Shown here piece by piece: positions 1 through 29,051 of a DNA stretch of 64,000 nucleotides. Under the pieces are notes generated by a model that worked only from the letters and a program-made list of their open reading frames with translations, searched no databases and was not told the origin of the DNA. Positions within the stretch are counted from its first letter, which is position 1; the number at the start of each line of letters is the position of its first letter. Position numbers and translations under genes: made by a program. This DNA comes from Gonocerus acuteangulatus (lineage: Eukaryota > Arthropoda > Insecta > Hemiptera > Coreidae), in contig OX328132.1 in assembly GCA_946811695.1 (NCBI GenBank), positions 100,496,935-100,560,934 on the forward strand, in the 5' to 3' direction.

Positions 1-18
1 AAGCAACTCCAAATCCTA

Positions 19-72
<54 letters not shown>

Positions 73-1351
73 AGCATGAAATTTCAAAGAATCATCATAA
101 AAATTATTATTAGAAGATGTATTTCATTTTCATCATAAGAACTGGATAACATATTTACTTCATTTATTTTTCCTTTAGTAGGATAACAAGTTTAATTTAT
201 CCCTGCAGCTGTTAATTTATTCCCTGTCAACATTCAATTTATTCATTTAGAGCTATTCCTGTTGCACAGTGAAAGCAACAAGAGAATTTACTGATTAGAA
301 TATTTTACCACTCATAAAAGTCTTCATATAATAACAAAGAAGAGACATTGCTCTTGCTATGTGTTTATATAGATCCTGGTAACGGTCTAATTTAAATCAA
401 CAATTATGTTATTTCTCTTTCTTCTATGCAAAAAAAGAAAATTATAATTCAATGAGCCAGACTAAGTTGGCTTGTCTATCGAAATCTTGATCTTAGAATA
501 ACTTTACAGCTGCTTTCCAGAGCTCTATTTAAAAGCAATTTAATTGTGTAGGCCTTTCTCTTAATTAGTTTGATTTCACTTTAATTGACTGCAGAATCCT
601 TTTATTGTCACATCAGCATGAAGTTATTTGTACAACAAAATCTTCAAATTATTTAACAATAAATTATTTCATATTTATTTATTATTAATTACGTAAACTA
701 CTTCTTTGGCGAATTGTATTATTTTATTATTTCATAACAATATTTTGTAAGTTGTTTTCAGACTTATATGTTAACAAAATCCCCTATTAGAGGCCCTTCC
801 TTTTTACCTAAAATTAAAACTTTTTTTAAAATTAATTGGCACCCGTTTCTATCTCAAAATCTTTAAATTATGTCGCTATTAATGTTTAATTGTTTTTATT
901 AAACCTCAAGGTCAAATAGTCTTGTTATTTATATAATTAATTAAATAATATTTTGCTTAACGAAAAGGGATTCTTTTTAGCAATTTTTTCTAAAGCTGAG
1001 CTAGAATTGAAAATAAATTTCAAAGCTGAAAATTTGTTTGCTTCAAAATTATCATTTTATCTGTTTAGAAAATTTATAGTTTGATATGTTTCATTTTAAA
1101 TCTATTAGAATGAAATGATGTTTTAATGTGTGTCCCAACTATAATATTTTCAAACTTAAAATGTGCTTGGTAAATGAAGAATTTTGGTTTATTTAGATAA
1201 ATTATAAATACCCATTTGCTAATCAGGGAGACATTTTTTGAAAAATAATTATCTTTCAATTAAAATAAATCATGAAGTGGTGGTGATTTTGACATCATGA
1301 TATTCGCTGATTGACTATGTGTACTTGGATCTTTCTTCAGCTCTGATTTAT
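1..1351. other. AT-rich intergenic or 5' UTR-intron DNA, no gene seen
   Basis: Starts with an A homopolymer of about 50 bp (20-71). The rest is AT-rich sequence with no coding exon, tRNA or recognisable transposon terminus. It may be upstream or first-intron DNA of Rap1, because the Rap1 start-codon exon is preceded by a good splice acceptor. Confidence 0.5.
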
Positions 1352-1956
1352 ATCATGGGAGTCATTTCATGTGAAAACGCCCAATGCTATGTGCCGCCAT
1401 GTCTCAGATATTTTTCAAAATTTTTTCACGAATAGAGATGTATGAGATAATCTCAAATTAATTTTTTCAGATTTTTTTATCAAAAATTGAACCAGGGGGA
1501 ATTTTTTGAAATTCTTGTTTTTTGCATGATTTTGGTTACTGCCTTTCTGATAACAGTTTAAAAAACATGTGTTTTACTTTTTTTCAACAAATCCTAATTT
1601 TCTAGAATGACCAAACAATGTACTTGTCATGTTCAAAAAATAAAAATTGTGTTTTTGGCTGTTATGAAAAAAAATTGTTTTTTTCTTAGGAAAAAGTTCA
1701 CTTAAAATGTTAACTTCGTAAAATGTAAATTTAAAGTTTTTCTGAGCTCAAAGTAACTCAACACATTTATTACAACCAATAAAACTATAACCTATTATAT
1801 TGCAAGGACATTTGACATTAATTAGCGCGGTTACTCCCTATCTCCATAGGGAGAACCCGCTTATGAGGTTGACCTCACGACGCGATCCGGAAGTGCCGAC
1901 CAGAAACTTTCGTGTTTCAGACCCCATAGATCACGAAAATATAGGTGGTTCAAATT

Positions 1957-2008
<52 letters not shown>

Positions 2009-4605
2009 TATATGCTTGTCTGTTCGCGCTCCTGTCGGCTCAAAAATGGTCTGATTTTGATGAAATATGGTACAAAAATCAGTCTTCTAATTTGAAAGGT
2101 CAAGTTCATTAACCAGCAGAATCCGCCCAATGCAAGATGGCGTTTGGGGCGAAATTCACGCAAAAAAAAATCGTAACGCTTACGTTTTTGAATTCATATG
2201 CTTGAAGGTACTTCTTTTATAGGTTTCTTAACATAGGAAAACGAATGAAATCATTTTTAAGGCGATATCTGTAACCGTTTCTGAGAAAAGTGGAATCAAT
2301 GTTTTCGCGTGTCATTATTTTATTGTGGGTACTTTGAATCGCGGGATTCAATTGAAATTTTTTCTACATGTTGGAAATTAATCCCAACTAAGATGTTTAA
2401 ATTTTGGTTATATTTGGAGTTAAGGAAGTATGCGAAAAAAAATATTTTATTAATAGACATGAAAAGTTTTCGGATCTTCATACATTTTTCGTAAACATCT
2501 CGATAACGGTAGGGAAATCGTGGTAAGTGGAAGGCAGCCATTCGAATGCTTACTAAATTCTCTACAAAAAAGGTTCTGAAGCAATATTCGATGGGACGTC
2601 AATCAGAGATATAAGCGCTTAAAACTTAAAAATTGTTTGTTTTGTTGTTTTGAAAGGGTTTTTCTATTTGTTTATCTCACTTTTTAATTGGTTGTTTTTT
2701 GTTTTAAATTGCATTTATCAGTAAAATTAGTATTGTAGTAAAATAAGCTAAGAAATGGTGAAAGGTATAGGTAATACGTTTGGAATAACTGTGGAAATCA
2801 AGATGGCTGTGGCTAACCATGATGACGTATACATAGGTTTGTTTTGAATTCTCCTTTCTATATAACCTTCCTCCTGCTACAACTGAAGTTATCATTATTT
2901 CTTATTTTATAGAAAGATTTAATCCTCGAGAGAATGAACTTTTATTTGCCATGAAGCACATATTTACAGTTTATTATTACAGTGAAACGAATTTGCTAGT
3001 AAAACAAGGAACTTAAAATGACAACGAATTTTCGGTTGTTTGGAATAGAGCCTTCTAAGCAGTAGTCGTAGAGTGAGTAAGTTTTCAGTACATAATTGTA
3101 TTGGCTTATTCAGCCTTCCTCAAGAATGAGGATTAAGAATTATCCGCTTCTGTGTAAGTTGGCTACTGTCAGTTTCCTGTTATTTGTGATGCCTAATCTA
3201 CTCCACTTCTTCGAGATATACGGAACCGCGCTAAGATGACGCAGTTCCTGCGAGTCGGACTTTTTTAGATTATTCACTATTAGGTACCTAATTTTTATTG
3301 TCGAAAGTCATATCGTAGTTTCTGTAAATTTCAAATTCAGTTAATTGTGAACATTTTCATCTATTTTGTATGTTTTTCCTGATTCAGACGATGATAAAGG
3401 AACAGGGATATGTTTAAGTAGCTTTCCTTGCCATATTTTGGAATCTGTTTGCAATTCTTCAGCTTTATTTTCCAATCTAGCTGGCCCGCGACTTCGTCCA
3501 CGTGGAGAATAAACCGATTTATTCTATTTTCATAACATATTTTTCTATTAATATGTCCACAACGAATTCCGAGTTTCGTTGCAACATAATTCCAACAATA
3601 ATTGTGGTCGGTATGGGCGAATAACTACTTTGTGTCAGGAGATGAACCAATTTTGCTGGTTAACGAACTCGTTCAATCATTTGCTAGGGGAAAACTATAT
3701 ACCAAGTTTCGTGACGAAAAAACAAAAAACTCTGGTTTCTAGACTGCGTTTCTACAAGAAACACATATTTTCGCACCTAGATCAAACTTTTTTTCACTTT
3801 TTTTTTTTTTCTAATGGAAGAGAAACAGTGGTAAGACCTTTACACACATTCTTTTTGTGTTTCATAACTGGATAACAGCATATAACTGAATCCGAAATTT
3901 ACAGAAACTACGATATGACTTTCCACTGTAAAAATTAGGTACCTAATAGTGAATAATCTAAAATTAATGTCAAATGTCCTTGTAATATAATAGGTTATAG
4001 TTTTATTGGTTGTAATAAATGTGTTGAGTTACTTTGAGCTCAGAAAAACTTTAAATTTACATTTTACGAAGTTGACATTTTAAGTGAACTTTTTCCTAAG
4101 AAAAAATTTTTTTTTTTCATAACAGCCAAAAACACAATTTTTATTTTTTGAACATGACAAGTACATTGTTTGGTCATTCTTGAAAAAATATATGATGCAT
4201 GTGGTAATTGTGATTTCTGAGATATGACTTACTGAACCTAACTAATGAAAAAGTATAAAAAATAACTTTGCTTGATTAGTGGCATGACACTATTGTCTAT
4301 AGCATCACTATTATAACTTATTTTGATAGAGAAAAGCATTAGCTTTAATTTGATACCAAGAACAGCCGGATTTGTTGAAAAAAAAGTAAAACAAAAATGT
4401 TTTTCAAACTGTTATCAGAAAGCTAGTAACCAAAATCATGCAAAAAAACAAGAATTTCAAAAAATTCCCTCTGGTTGAATTTTTGATAAAAAAATCTGAA
4501 AAAAATTAATTTGAAATTATCTCATACATAAAATATCTGAGATATGATGGCACGGACATATATTAAAATTGGGCGATTTGACATGAATTGTCCCATGGTG
4601 AAAAT
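1352..4605. repeat. Large foldback (inverted-repeat) element of about 1.8 kb, split by a Helentron-like insertion
   Basis: The left arm (1352-1823 and 3265-3345) reads as the reverse complement of the right arm (about 3878-4605). For example, a TCTGAGCTCAAAGTAACTCA-type block near 1740 recurs inverted near 4040, and the GGTACCTAATAGTGAATAAT block at about 3940 is inverted at 3270. The right arm holds an extra ~180 bp insertion (about 4195-4372). The loop (about 3346-3877) carries another dispersed repeat that recurs at 61.1-61.5 kb. No transposase is visible, so this is a non-autonomous foldback element or MITE. Its left arm was later hit by the Helentron-like copy at 1824-3264. Confidence 0.75.
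1824..3264 (+). mobile_element. Helentron-like non-autonomous element (HINE-like), complete copy
   Basis: Starts AGCGCGGTTACTCCCT with a terminal hairpin, has (TA)n at about 1958-2005, and ends in the hairpin GGAACCGCG..CAGTTCC followed by TGCGAGTCGGACTTTT. It sits inside one arm of the foldback element 1352-4605. The other arm (around 3955-3970) keeps the empty site, so the borders can be read exactly: the flanks TT and TT join to TTTT with no target duplication. No transposase or Rep/helicase reading frame is present. Divergent from the younger copies elsewhere in the window. Confidence 0.7.
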
Positions 4606-4671
4606 AATTTTGTTGACAAATTATATTCAAGGATTTTTGAAAAGAGAAATTCAAACGTTGAGATCGAGAAA

Positions 4672-4852
4672 GTGTAGATAATCGAGGTTTGATCGTATGT
4701 TGAATAAAACTACATTTTATACCATAAATGAGTTGTATCTCTGCCAACGTTTCAGCATAACATCCAAGCTGAAACGTTGGCAGAAATAAAACTCATATTT
4801 GGTATCAAATGTAGTTTTGTTCAACTTAAGACTGAACCCCGATTATCTACAC
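4672..4852. repeat. Short foldback palindrome, two 85-bp arms, 11-bp spacer
   Basis: Arm 4672-4756 is the imperfect reverse complement of arm 4768-4852; both contain CTGCCAACGTTTCAGC or its complement next to the centre. It lies 231 bp upstream of the Rap1 start codon, in what is probably the last 5' UTR intron. Non-coding MITE-like structure, family not recognised. Confidence 0.75.
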
Positions 4853-5035
4853 CTATTAAAGCATTTTGTTAAGTTTTTTGCATTTTAATATTGATATTGG
4901 TGAAAAATTAGATGACGACATTCAACAATGAAGTGTGGCTAAATTGGTTTATTGCTGGCAATGTATTAGATGATTGATAATATTTTCAAACTAACTTCTC
5001 TATTTACACTTTGTTGATTTTTAATCAGAACCTAA

Positions 5036-21887
<16,852 letters not shown>

Positions 21888-22460
21888 GGGAAATTGGGAT
21901 TGGGTCTCTGTATATATGGACGTTATGAGACATTCTCAATCCAATGAACCATTTCACCACATCTCTAAATTAATGAATATTTTTTTAAGTACTACTGTTC
22001 CTTTAATACGAATCCTACTTAATACAATTGAACCTATGAAGAGCACTGGAACCTTATACCTGTCATTAAATTTTTGTTAGTGGATAATGACCTTTATATA
22101 TACTCACAAACAAACACACGTCTGTGTGTATCCAAACTATCATTGGTGAAAAAATTCACTGCCATTCTAAATAGATGTATAAATTCTTCTATTGGATTTG
22201 AATAAAAGTAATGAGATAATATATCTCTTCCAAAATCATAATTATAGTAATTCAAGTAAAGAAAGGAAAGAAGAGTACCTATTATAGATAAATTGGAAAA
22301 AAATTGAATATTCCTTAATTAAGATAATTCATTATCTGTCTACTGTCTATTTGAAGTCATGTACAAATGATTAAGCTATTTTTATTATAATCATTGTTAG
22401 ACAATTTTATTACTTTATTTAATATAATTATTTTAAATAAAATATTTTTGTTAGAATCTT
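21888..22460 (+). other. Rap1: Probable Rap1 3' UTR with poly(A) signals
   Basis: AT-rich non-coding DNA after the stop. AATAAA occurs at 22201-22206 and 22436-22441. The second is followed by a T/GT-rich stretch (TTTTTGTTAGAATCTTTTTG), the usual layout of a cleavage site. The true end could be further downstream. Confidence 0.55.
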
Positions 22461-23017
22461 TTTGTTGTTTATTCTGCAATGATTCATGTACACCATATTC
22501 AGTAAACACTGACCATATTAATGTGCTTAGAGTATTTTATCTTACAGTAATAAATATACTGCTCCTGTAGTTTATGAATAACTTCTTATTTTTTAGTTTT
22601 GCTGATGATTTCCCTCTGCAATCCCATATTGTTTATGCTTTTGTTTGTTTTTATGCACAAATATATCAAATGCATAATATATATATTCAAATTATTTGTT
22701 ATTTGCAAGTATCATGTACAATTGTTATTCTTAGTGGCAATGCATTATAGTCTTAAAATCCTTGCATATCACTGCCATTTGTATAATCCCTCATGTAAAC
22801 ATAAAACTTGCTTTATAATAAGTTGTGAATTGTATTTTATTGCAGGAACTTTTTGTATGTGTACAAATCCTTATATTTCTAAATATAATTTTAAACAACA
22901 AGAAAGATAGCAATCAAATATAAACATAATAATGAAATCAGTTTGTTTGAACTGTGTACATGTCCATTATTTTTAACCATGAACTGATTTCTTATTTTTT
23001 CTTCATACACACTCACA

Positions 23018-23081
<64 letters not shown>

Positions 23082-24422
23082 CATATATATACACGTGTGT
23101 GTGTATTTTATGCTCTGACCCCAAAACATTTTGGTAATAGTAACATTTTAAAGATTTAATCTATAAAATATTTATATGGATAATATTTACCAATAAATTG
23201 GTGTGTGCTAGAACTACATGTAAATTTAAAAAACCTGTTGTTTGTATGAAAATATAAATAGTTTTGCAAGTTATGTATATAAATAAATAATAAAAAAATC
23301 TTCCTACCTCTAATATAAATGATGTAAATCAGATTATAATGCATGACAATTATTAATGGACCAAAGTTCCGCTTTTATTATTTATATTATGATTTACTTT
23401 ACAATATTATTGGCTTCTAAAAGTTCCATATCCAAAATGTTTCCGTTATTTTCTTCCTGTATATATTTATGTAGATCACTTCATTATTTTATCTTTCCAG
23501 AAAATTAAATTTTTTATTTGAATTAATCAAATTTTTTATATCTTAAAAAATTGTACTATAACTTTTTCATAAAATATAAGTATTTTGTTGTCGTGGTTTG
23601 TGTGCCTGAATCATTATCAGGTTCATGCACTTTATCAAAATGATCTTTATGGATAATCATTATTTATTGTATCAAAGCCCCTTGTGATGATAGATTTCTG
23701 GTTTTAAATCCTAGAAGTAAAAGTTAGTCAGTTCTGTCAAAACTTAATATAATATGTACAGCAATAAATCATTGTAAACATACACAAAAATATATACGTA
23801 TAGTATATTTTTTACCTTTGAACTATGTTTGTACTTACATCATTACTTTGGTTCCCTAAGATTTTGTGGGGTTAAATCATTAAGCAAATATTATTTCATC
23901 TGAAACATTAGACTATATTTTTTCAGTTTTCCCTGGGAATTTAACATGATAATCTATGGTACGGTTTGTTCCGTTTTTTTGATTGGTTAGAAATTCTTTA
24001 ATGTTCATTTCAACTATACTAAACTAGTGAAAGAGTTAACATACAGCTAAACAATAAAAGAAATAATGAAGCAAGAACTATGTTTTTGCATATAGTTTTT
24101 CTTTGGTTTGGTATTATATATTTATATTATTCTTACAAGATTATATTTGTTTTACAATGCATTGCCTTTTGTGGTTCATATAATGACTGCTGCTACCTTG
24201 GTCCCTTGATACTATTTATTTAAAGGTATAACTTTTCATTTTATTGATTACAAAACTAAAAGTTCTAAAATTTCCATTTATTCAACAAACAATTTTATTT
24301 AACAATCTTTGGCTCTAGCAAGTACTCATATTAAAATAGTTTAAACTCGTAATGAAATTGTGATTTAATTTACATTTAAATCCTTTTCCAGTGTTTCTAT
24401 ATATTTATAGATATTGTATATA
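22461..24422. other. Intergenic AT-rich DNA with a (TA)n tract
   Basis: (TA)n at 23021-23077 with flanking (CA)-like motifs. No gene found. A block near 23940-24000 (TTTAACATGATAATCTATGG) recurs near 24666-24740, a diverged direct duplication. Confidence 0.5.
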
Positions 24423-24620
24423 ATACAAAAAATAGCGCAGAATAAACCAAGAAATTGATAAAAAATAGGAAATATTTCAGTTTTAATATACATACTGAGG
24501 GGTAGATACTATAGAGGTATCTGATTCATGACCGTACTACACACTAGGGAGATAGTGTGTAATACTGAAATATTCTATTTTACATTGATTTCATGGTTTC
24601 TTCTGCATTATTTTTTGTAT
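24423..24620. repeat. Foldback repeat, ~58-bp arms
   Basis: Arm 24423-24481 is the reverse complement of 24564-24620 with small gaps (ATACAAAAAATAGCGCAG versus CTGCATTATTTTTTGTAT). The loop includes a motif, GAGGTATCTGATTCATGACC, that recurs near 50250. Confidence 0.6.
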
Positions 24621-24762
24621 GAAATAATCAGAAACTTTGGATTATGTGTTCAGTTCTTTTATGGAAATTTAACTTGATAATCTATGGTAGGTTTTATTCC
24701 TTTATTTGGTTTGTTTAGAATGTCTTTAATGTCCTTTTCAAAATTTCTTTTTCATCAATATA

Positions 24763-25380
24763 CAGGGTGTTCAAAACTCGATTGACACCCCCTTTTTTTC
24801 CCACAATTTTTGAAATTTAAAAACGAAAGTTGGTGGGTCTTAATGTGGTCGAATGAACTTCCATTGGACCTAATGCACGACCCCTCAACTTTCTCCAGTT
24901 CTTCTCCAGAGACCCTAACTCTGGAATCTCCAATGGAAAGGGGTTATTTTTATGACGGATTATTGTAGAGAATTGAATTTTATGTCGATTTTATATCGGT
25001 CATTTTTTCGCTAAAGCGCACCAATGAGTAACAAATTGCCAAAAACCGATAAAACCCTTGTTTTTAGTCACTTTTCTGCCAATAACGTAGAAAGTATGAC
25101 CGTAATTAAAAAAGTAGTTGACATAAACGTTGTAGAGGATTAAATTTTCTTTCTAAAAAGTACGTTTAAATGCCTAAAATAATAATAGGAATGGAGCAAA
25201 ACACTTTTGTTTTTGAAGTTTTCAGAAAAGTTTATTATCAACGTGATCTACGCTTCAGTAAAACTTAATAAACATTTCTTAAACTTTTTGCTCCACCTAA
25301 AAATCAAATTCAATTACTTTATAAAGAGATTAAAATAATAAATTTAAAGCATTAGAACTCACCTAATCATAAGAATTTCT
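24763..25380. repeat. Probable Tc1/mariner-type repeat end (CAGGGTGTTC)
   Basis: TA followed by CAGGGTGTTCAAAACTCG resembles a Tc1/mariner-like terminal repeat. The matching inverted end was not found, so the element's extent is a guess. No transposase frame. Confidence 0.35.
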
Positions 25381-25406
25381 TAGTAATTATTTTTGTGTTG
25401 GACGAA

Positions 25407-25521
25407 TTTTTTTTCTTTCTTTGTTTTTTATGGCGCTTTGACATCTAGGCCATTAGTACCGACATCCAGGGTGGAGCCAGGAATTTTCCCAACGAGCAGT
25501 GAGATAAGAAAATTCTTGCCG
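25407..25521 (-). mobile_element. 5'-truncated tRNA-derived SINE fragment
   Basis: The + strand has a T-rich run then TGGCGCTTTGACATCTAGGC, the complement of the SINE tail, and about 80 bp of the SINE body (GACATCCAGGGTGGAGCCAG). The tRNA head is missing. Confidence 0.75.
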
Positions 25522-25627
25522 CCGCACAGTGGGGCCAAACTGCTTTTCGTGTTTCAAAAAAGGACTACAGCGTCCAAATCTTAACGGATTTCAATGATTT
25601 TTTTAAAATGAAAGATAGTTTCTTGTT

Positions 25628-26143
25628 TCTCCTGTTTATTAAATTACGCATAATAATTCACAAACTTTTACAATCAAACATAAAATAATATTTTATTTTT
25701 CATATAACTTAATATCAGCACTGATATCGTTGAAATTAAACATTCAAACCCTGATTAGACTTGGAAAGGATCAGACTGGCGTCTTTAAAACGTAAATTTA
25801 TAATAATTCAACGAAAAAGAATTATTGAAATCATGTGATTTTTGAATGAGTTGATAATAAATTTTGATTTTTTCCAAGTCTAACATTCAAACCCTGATTA
25901 GACTTAGAAAATTTATTATCAACTCATTCAAAAATCACATGATTTCAATAATTCTTTTTCGTTGAATTATTATAAATTTACGTTTTAAAGACGCCAGTCT
26001 GATCTTTTCCAAGTCTAATCAGTGTTTGAATGTTTAATTTCAATGATATCAGTGCTGATATTAAGTTAGATGAAACATGAAATATTATTTTATGTTTTAT
26101 TGTATAAGTTGGTGAATTATTTACACGTAATTTAATAAACAAA
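25628..26143. repeat. 516-bp near-perfect palindrome
   Basis: Left arm (25628-25870) and right arm (about 25909-26143) are reverse complements with few mismatches (AAATCACATGATTTCAATAA and TTATTGAAATCATGTGATTT, the centre of each arm). The ~38-bp spacer repeats the arm motif CATTCAAACCCTGATTAGAC. No coding. Foldback element or recent inverted duplication. Confidence 0.8.
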
Positions 26144-26199
26144 AAAACAAAAATCTGGTCTGACAAGACTGTTCTAAATTTCATTAGCTTTCATTTTTT

Positions 26200-26333
26200 A
26201 GCGCGGTTCCTCCCTCCCCCATAGGGAGGAACCCCACTTGTAACGTTGATCTCGTGACGCAATCCAGAAGTGCCGACTAGAACATTTTGCGTTTCAGAAC
26301 CCCTAGAGACCGAAAATGATGGTGGTTCAAATT

Positions 26334-26393
<60 letters not shown>

Positions 26394-27085
26394 TCTGTTC
26401 GCTCTCTAGGTAGAAGACGAATGGTCCGATTTTGATGAAATTTGGTACAAAAATCCGTCGTCCAATTTGAAAGGTCAAGTTCGTCACTCGTTTTATAGGC
26501 TTCTTGGGCTAGGAAAACGAATGAAACCATTTTCAAGGCGATAGCTTTAACCGTTTTCGAGAAAATTGGAAAAATAGTTTTTGAATACCGTTTTTGGTTT
26601 GGGTACTTAGAATCATGGGATTCAGTTGAAACATTTTCTGCATGTTCTACTTTTATTAAAACTAATATGTTGAAATTTTGGTTACGTTTGGAGTTAAGGA
26701 AGGGTTAGAATAAAATATTTTATTAACAGACATAAAACGTTTTGGTAACTTTGTATAATTTCCTTAATATCTCGAAAAAGGTTGAGAATCTTGGTAAACG
26801 GAAGAATACCATTAGAAAGCTTACTAAATGCTCTACAAAAAAGGTTGTGATGAAAGTTTTGATTAGACGATGTCAATCGGAGAAATAAGTGCTTAAAACT
26901 TTAAAGTAATTGATTTCGCTTATTCGAACGGTTCTTTTTGTTTGTTTTATTCCTTGTTATTTTTTGACTGCTTATAGTTGGATAATGTATTTGATAATAA
27001 ATCAGGTTAAGAAAAATAAGAAAAACAATTTAATCTTAGAGATATGGATTTCCAAGATATAGCTTTTCAACTGGTCGCGCTTCAG
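26200..27085 (+). mobile_element. Helentron-like element, 5' part with an internal deletion
   Basis: AGCGCGGTTCCTCCCT hairpin at 26200 and (TA)n 26336-26391. After GGTCAAGTTCGT about 110 bp of the usual sequence is missing, joined to CACTCGTTTTATAGGC. The same deletion is seen in the copy at 28657, so the two share a recent parent. It ends where a jockey 5' leader begins. Confidence 0.75.
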
Positions 27086-27420
27086 CCATTGAACTGTGAA
27101 GTTGTGTATTTTTTAGCTCTCGCTATTTGTGAATTGTTTAGTGGTTCATTGAGCTCAAAATTGAACTAAACTTGCTCAAATGGTTAGTTAATCGTTGAGT
27201 GCAGACTGTGAATTTTCCTCGGAATTCCTGTACAAAAACAACCTGAAATAAGTGAGTTAAGTTGCAATATATATTGTGATTTCTCTGCCCTGCCTCACGG
27301 TTAGCGAGAGGTGGGGGCTATTCCTGTCTCTGCAGAACAGTCCCCCTCTACTAGCTGCCTCCCTAGCTAGCTCAGAAACTAGGGGCCTTGACGGGAGTTG
27401 AGATACTCTTCCCGCATCAC

Positions 27421-27495
27421 CTCTCTAGCTCAGGGCTATCGTCTTGGAGTCTGGGACTAAGGAGTCCGAGTTCGAGACTCCTGTAGGCGCATTAT
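27421..27495 (+). promoter_or_regulatory. tRNA-like box A/box B motif in the jockey leader
   Basis: TAGCTCAGGGC (box A-like, 27426-27436) and GTTCGAGAC (box B-like, 27470-27478) are spaced as in Pol III promoters, but the arms do not fold into a clean tRNA. Could be a tRNA-derived promoter relic or chance. Confidence 0.35.
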
Positions 27496-27580
27496 ATTTT
27501 TTATTGCAAAAAATATATGTATCTATATTTTTTTTTCTCGTTAATTTTTATTTTTCACTTACGCGTGCTTATAATAATTT

Positions 27581-28498
27581 ATGGGAGGATTTTACCACAT
27601 GGTAATGGCAAGCGGTGGTAAACGATCCAGGTCAGCTGGCAGCTCTCCACCTACGTCACCGTCCAAGAATACGCGTTCTAGAAGGAAGATTACCAAGAAA
27701 CAGGCTTTAAGAAATGAAAATCCGTCTACATCAGCTGAAGGAACTCCAGGTGCTTCTAATACCAATGAAGAGACTAAAGAAGAGTCTGCATTTTTCACAG
27801 CCAACCCATTCCAAGCGTTACAGAAAGAGCAAGAAGAGGAAATGGAAACTGAAAAAGCACACGATAAAATCATAAGGCCTCCCCCTATATTTGTCAACAA
27901 CATCAAAAACATTAAAATTTTCTGCACGCACCTAAATCAGAAAGTTGATCCACAATCATATACATGTATTAATAGAACTAATACAACAAAGATTTCATGC
28001 ACAACTCCTGACACATACAGAGAAATCATTAAATATTTAAACGACTCCAAGGCTCCATACCACACGTATCAACTGAAGGATGAACGTGCCCTTCGAGTGG
28101 TCATCAGAAATCTCCATCCCTCCACCCCTCCAGAAGAGATCATAGCAGAACTCGCTACGCTTGGCTTCAAGGCAAGGCAAGCTACAAACGTCATCGTCAA
28201 GAGATCTACTGAACAAGGAATGATGAAAGTTGCCTTACCTCTGTTCTTTGTGGATCTAGAACAGCAGCCAAATGTTGATAAAATTTACAGCATCACCAGA
28301 CTTTATCACACAAGAGTACAAGTCGAAAAACCTTACCGCAGACGAGAGCCTGTACAGTGCACTAACTGCCAGCTGTACAACCACACCAAGGCATATTGTA
28401 ATTATATTCCAAGGTGTGTCAGGTGTGGAGAAAATCACAAGAGCCAGGAGTGCAAAAAGCCAAAAGAAAGCCCTGCGGTCTGTGTACTGTGCTCTTAA
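27581..28498 (+). pseudogene. jockey-type gag-like ORF1 (nucleic-acid-binding protein), truncated by a stop
   Basis: 305 residues. A second Met at 27605 (MASGGKRSRSAGSS) is the more likely start. A Ser/Lys-rich N-terminus is followed by the central ALRVVIRNLHPSTPPEEI segment (PRE_C2HC-type region of jockey gags) and zinc knuckles C260-x2-C263-x4-H268-x4-C273 and C279-x2-C282-x3-H286-x4-C291. A third knuckle starts (C301, C304) but an in-frame TAA interrupts it. The same frame then continues with the expected His and Cys, so the stop is a single disabling change. In the family, ORF1 coats LINE RNA. Confidence 0.85.
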
Positions 28499-28656
28499 AA
28501 CCATCCGGCTAACTACAAGGGTTGCCAAACTTTCAAAAATTTAAAAAGAATGAGCAACAGCCGGCAGCGAAACTACGGTGAGTTGCCTCCCCCTGAAGAA
28601 CGTCCACAACCCACCAGAAGAGTTGAAGCTGGAGTTTCCTTCGCACAACTCGCGTA

Positions 28657-28775
28657 TCCCCCATAGGGAGGAACCCCACTTATAACGTTGATCTCATGAC
28701 GCAATCCAGAAGTGCCGACTAGAACATTTTGCGTTTCAGAACCCCTAGAGACCGAAAATGATGGTGGTTCAAATT

Positions 28776-28819
<44 letters not shown>

Positions 28820-28986
28820 ATGGGAGAGGAAGAGCTGTAGAACATAAATAAACAGGCTGGGCTTATATAAAGCCCAGCCGGATTAAAATAAAGCAGTTGT
28901 TATCCAGCATTCAAACGTGTCTTGTGTCCGTCTTACCTTACTATTACCTTTTTTAAAAACATCTTCGCTACTACCCGACGCATAAG

Positions 28987-29051
<65 letters not shown>

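Larger units (their letters stand above)
27086..28656 (+). mobile_element. jockey-like non-LTR retrotransposon, 5' leader and gag only
   Basis: A leader of about 500 bp is followed by a gag ORF (27581-28498) and about 160 bp of further open frame after a stop. It is cut at 28656 by another Helentron-like copy, so ORF2 (endonuclease and RT) is absent. Confidence 0.7.

Noticed and set aside
3231..3266. Hairpin plus T-run as an intrinsic transcription terminator
   Set aside because: The hairpin and TTTT are the repeated 3' terminus of a mobile element found a dozen times; bacterial-type termination does not apply.
3579..3875. 98-aa open frame in the loop of the foldback element
   Set aside because: Lies in a dispersed repeat (also at 61.1-61.5 kb), low-complexity Phe run, no family match.
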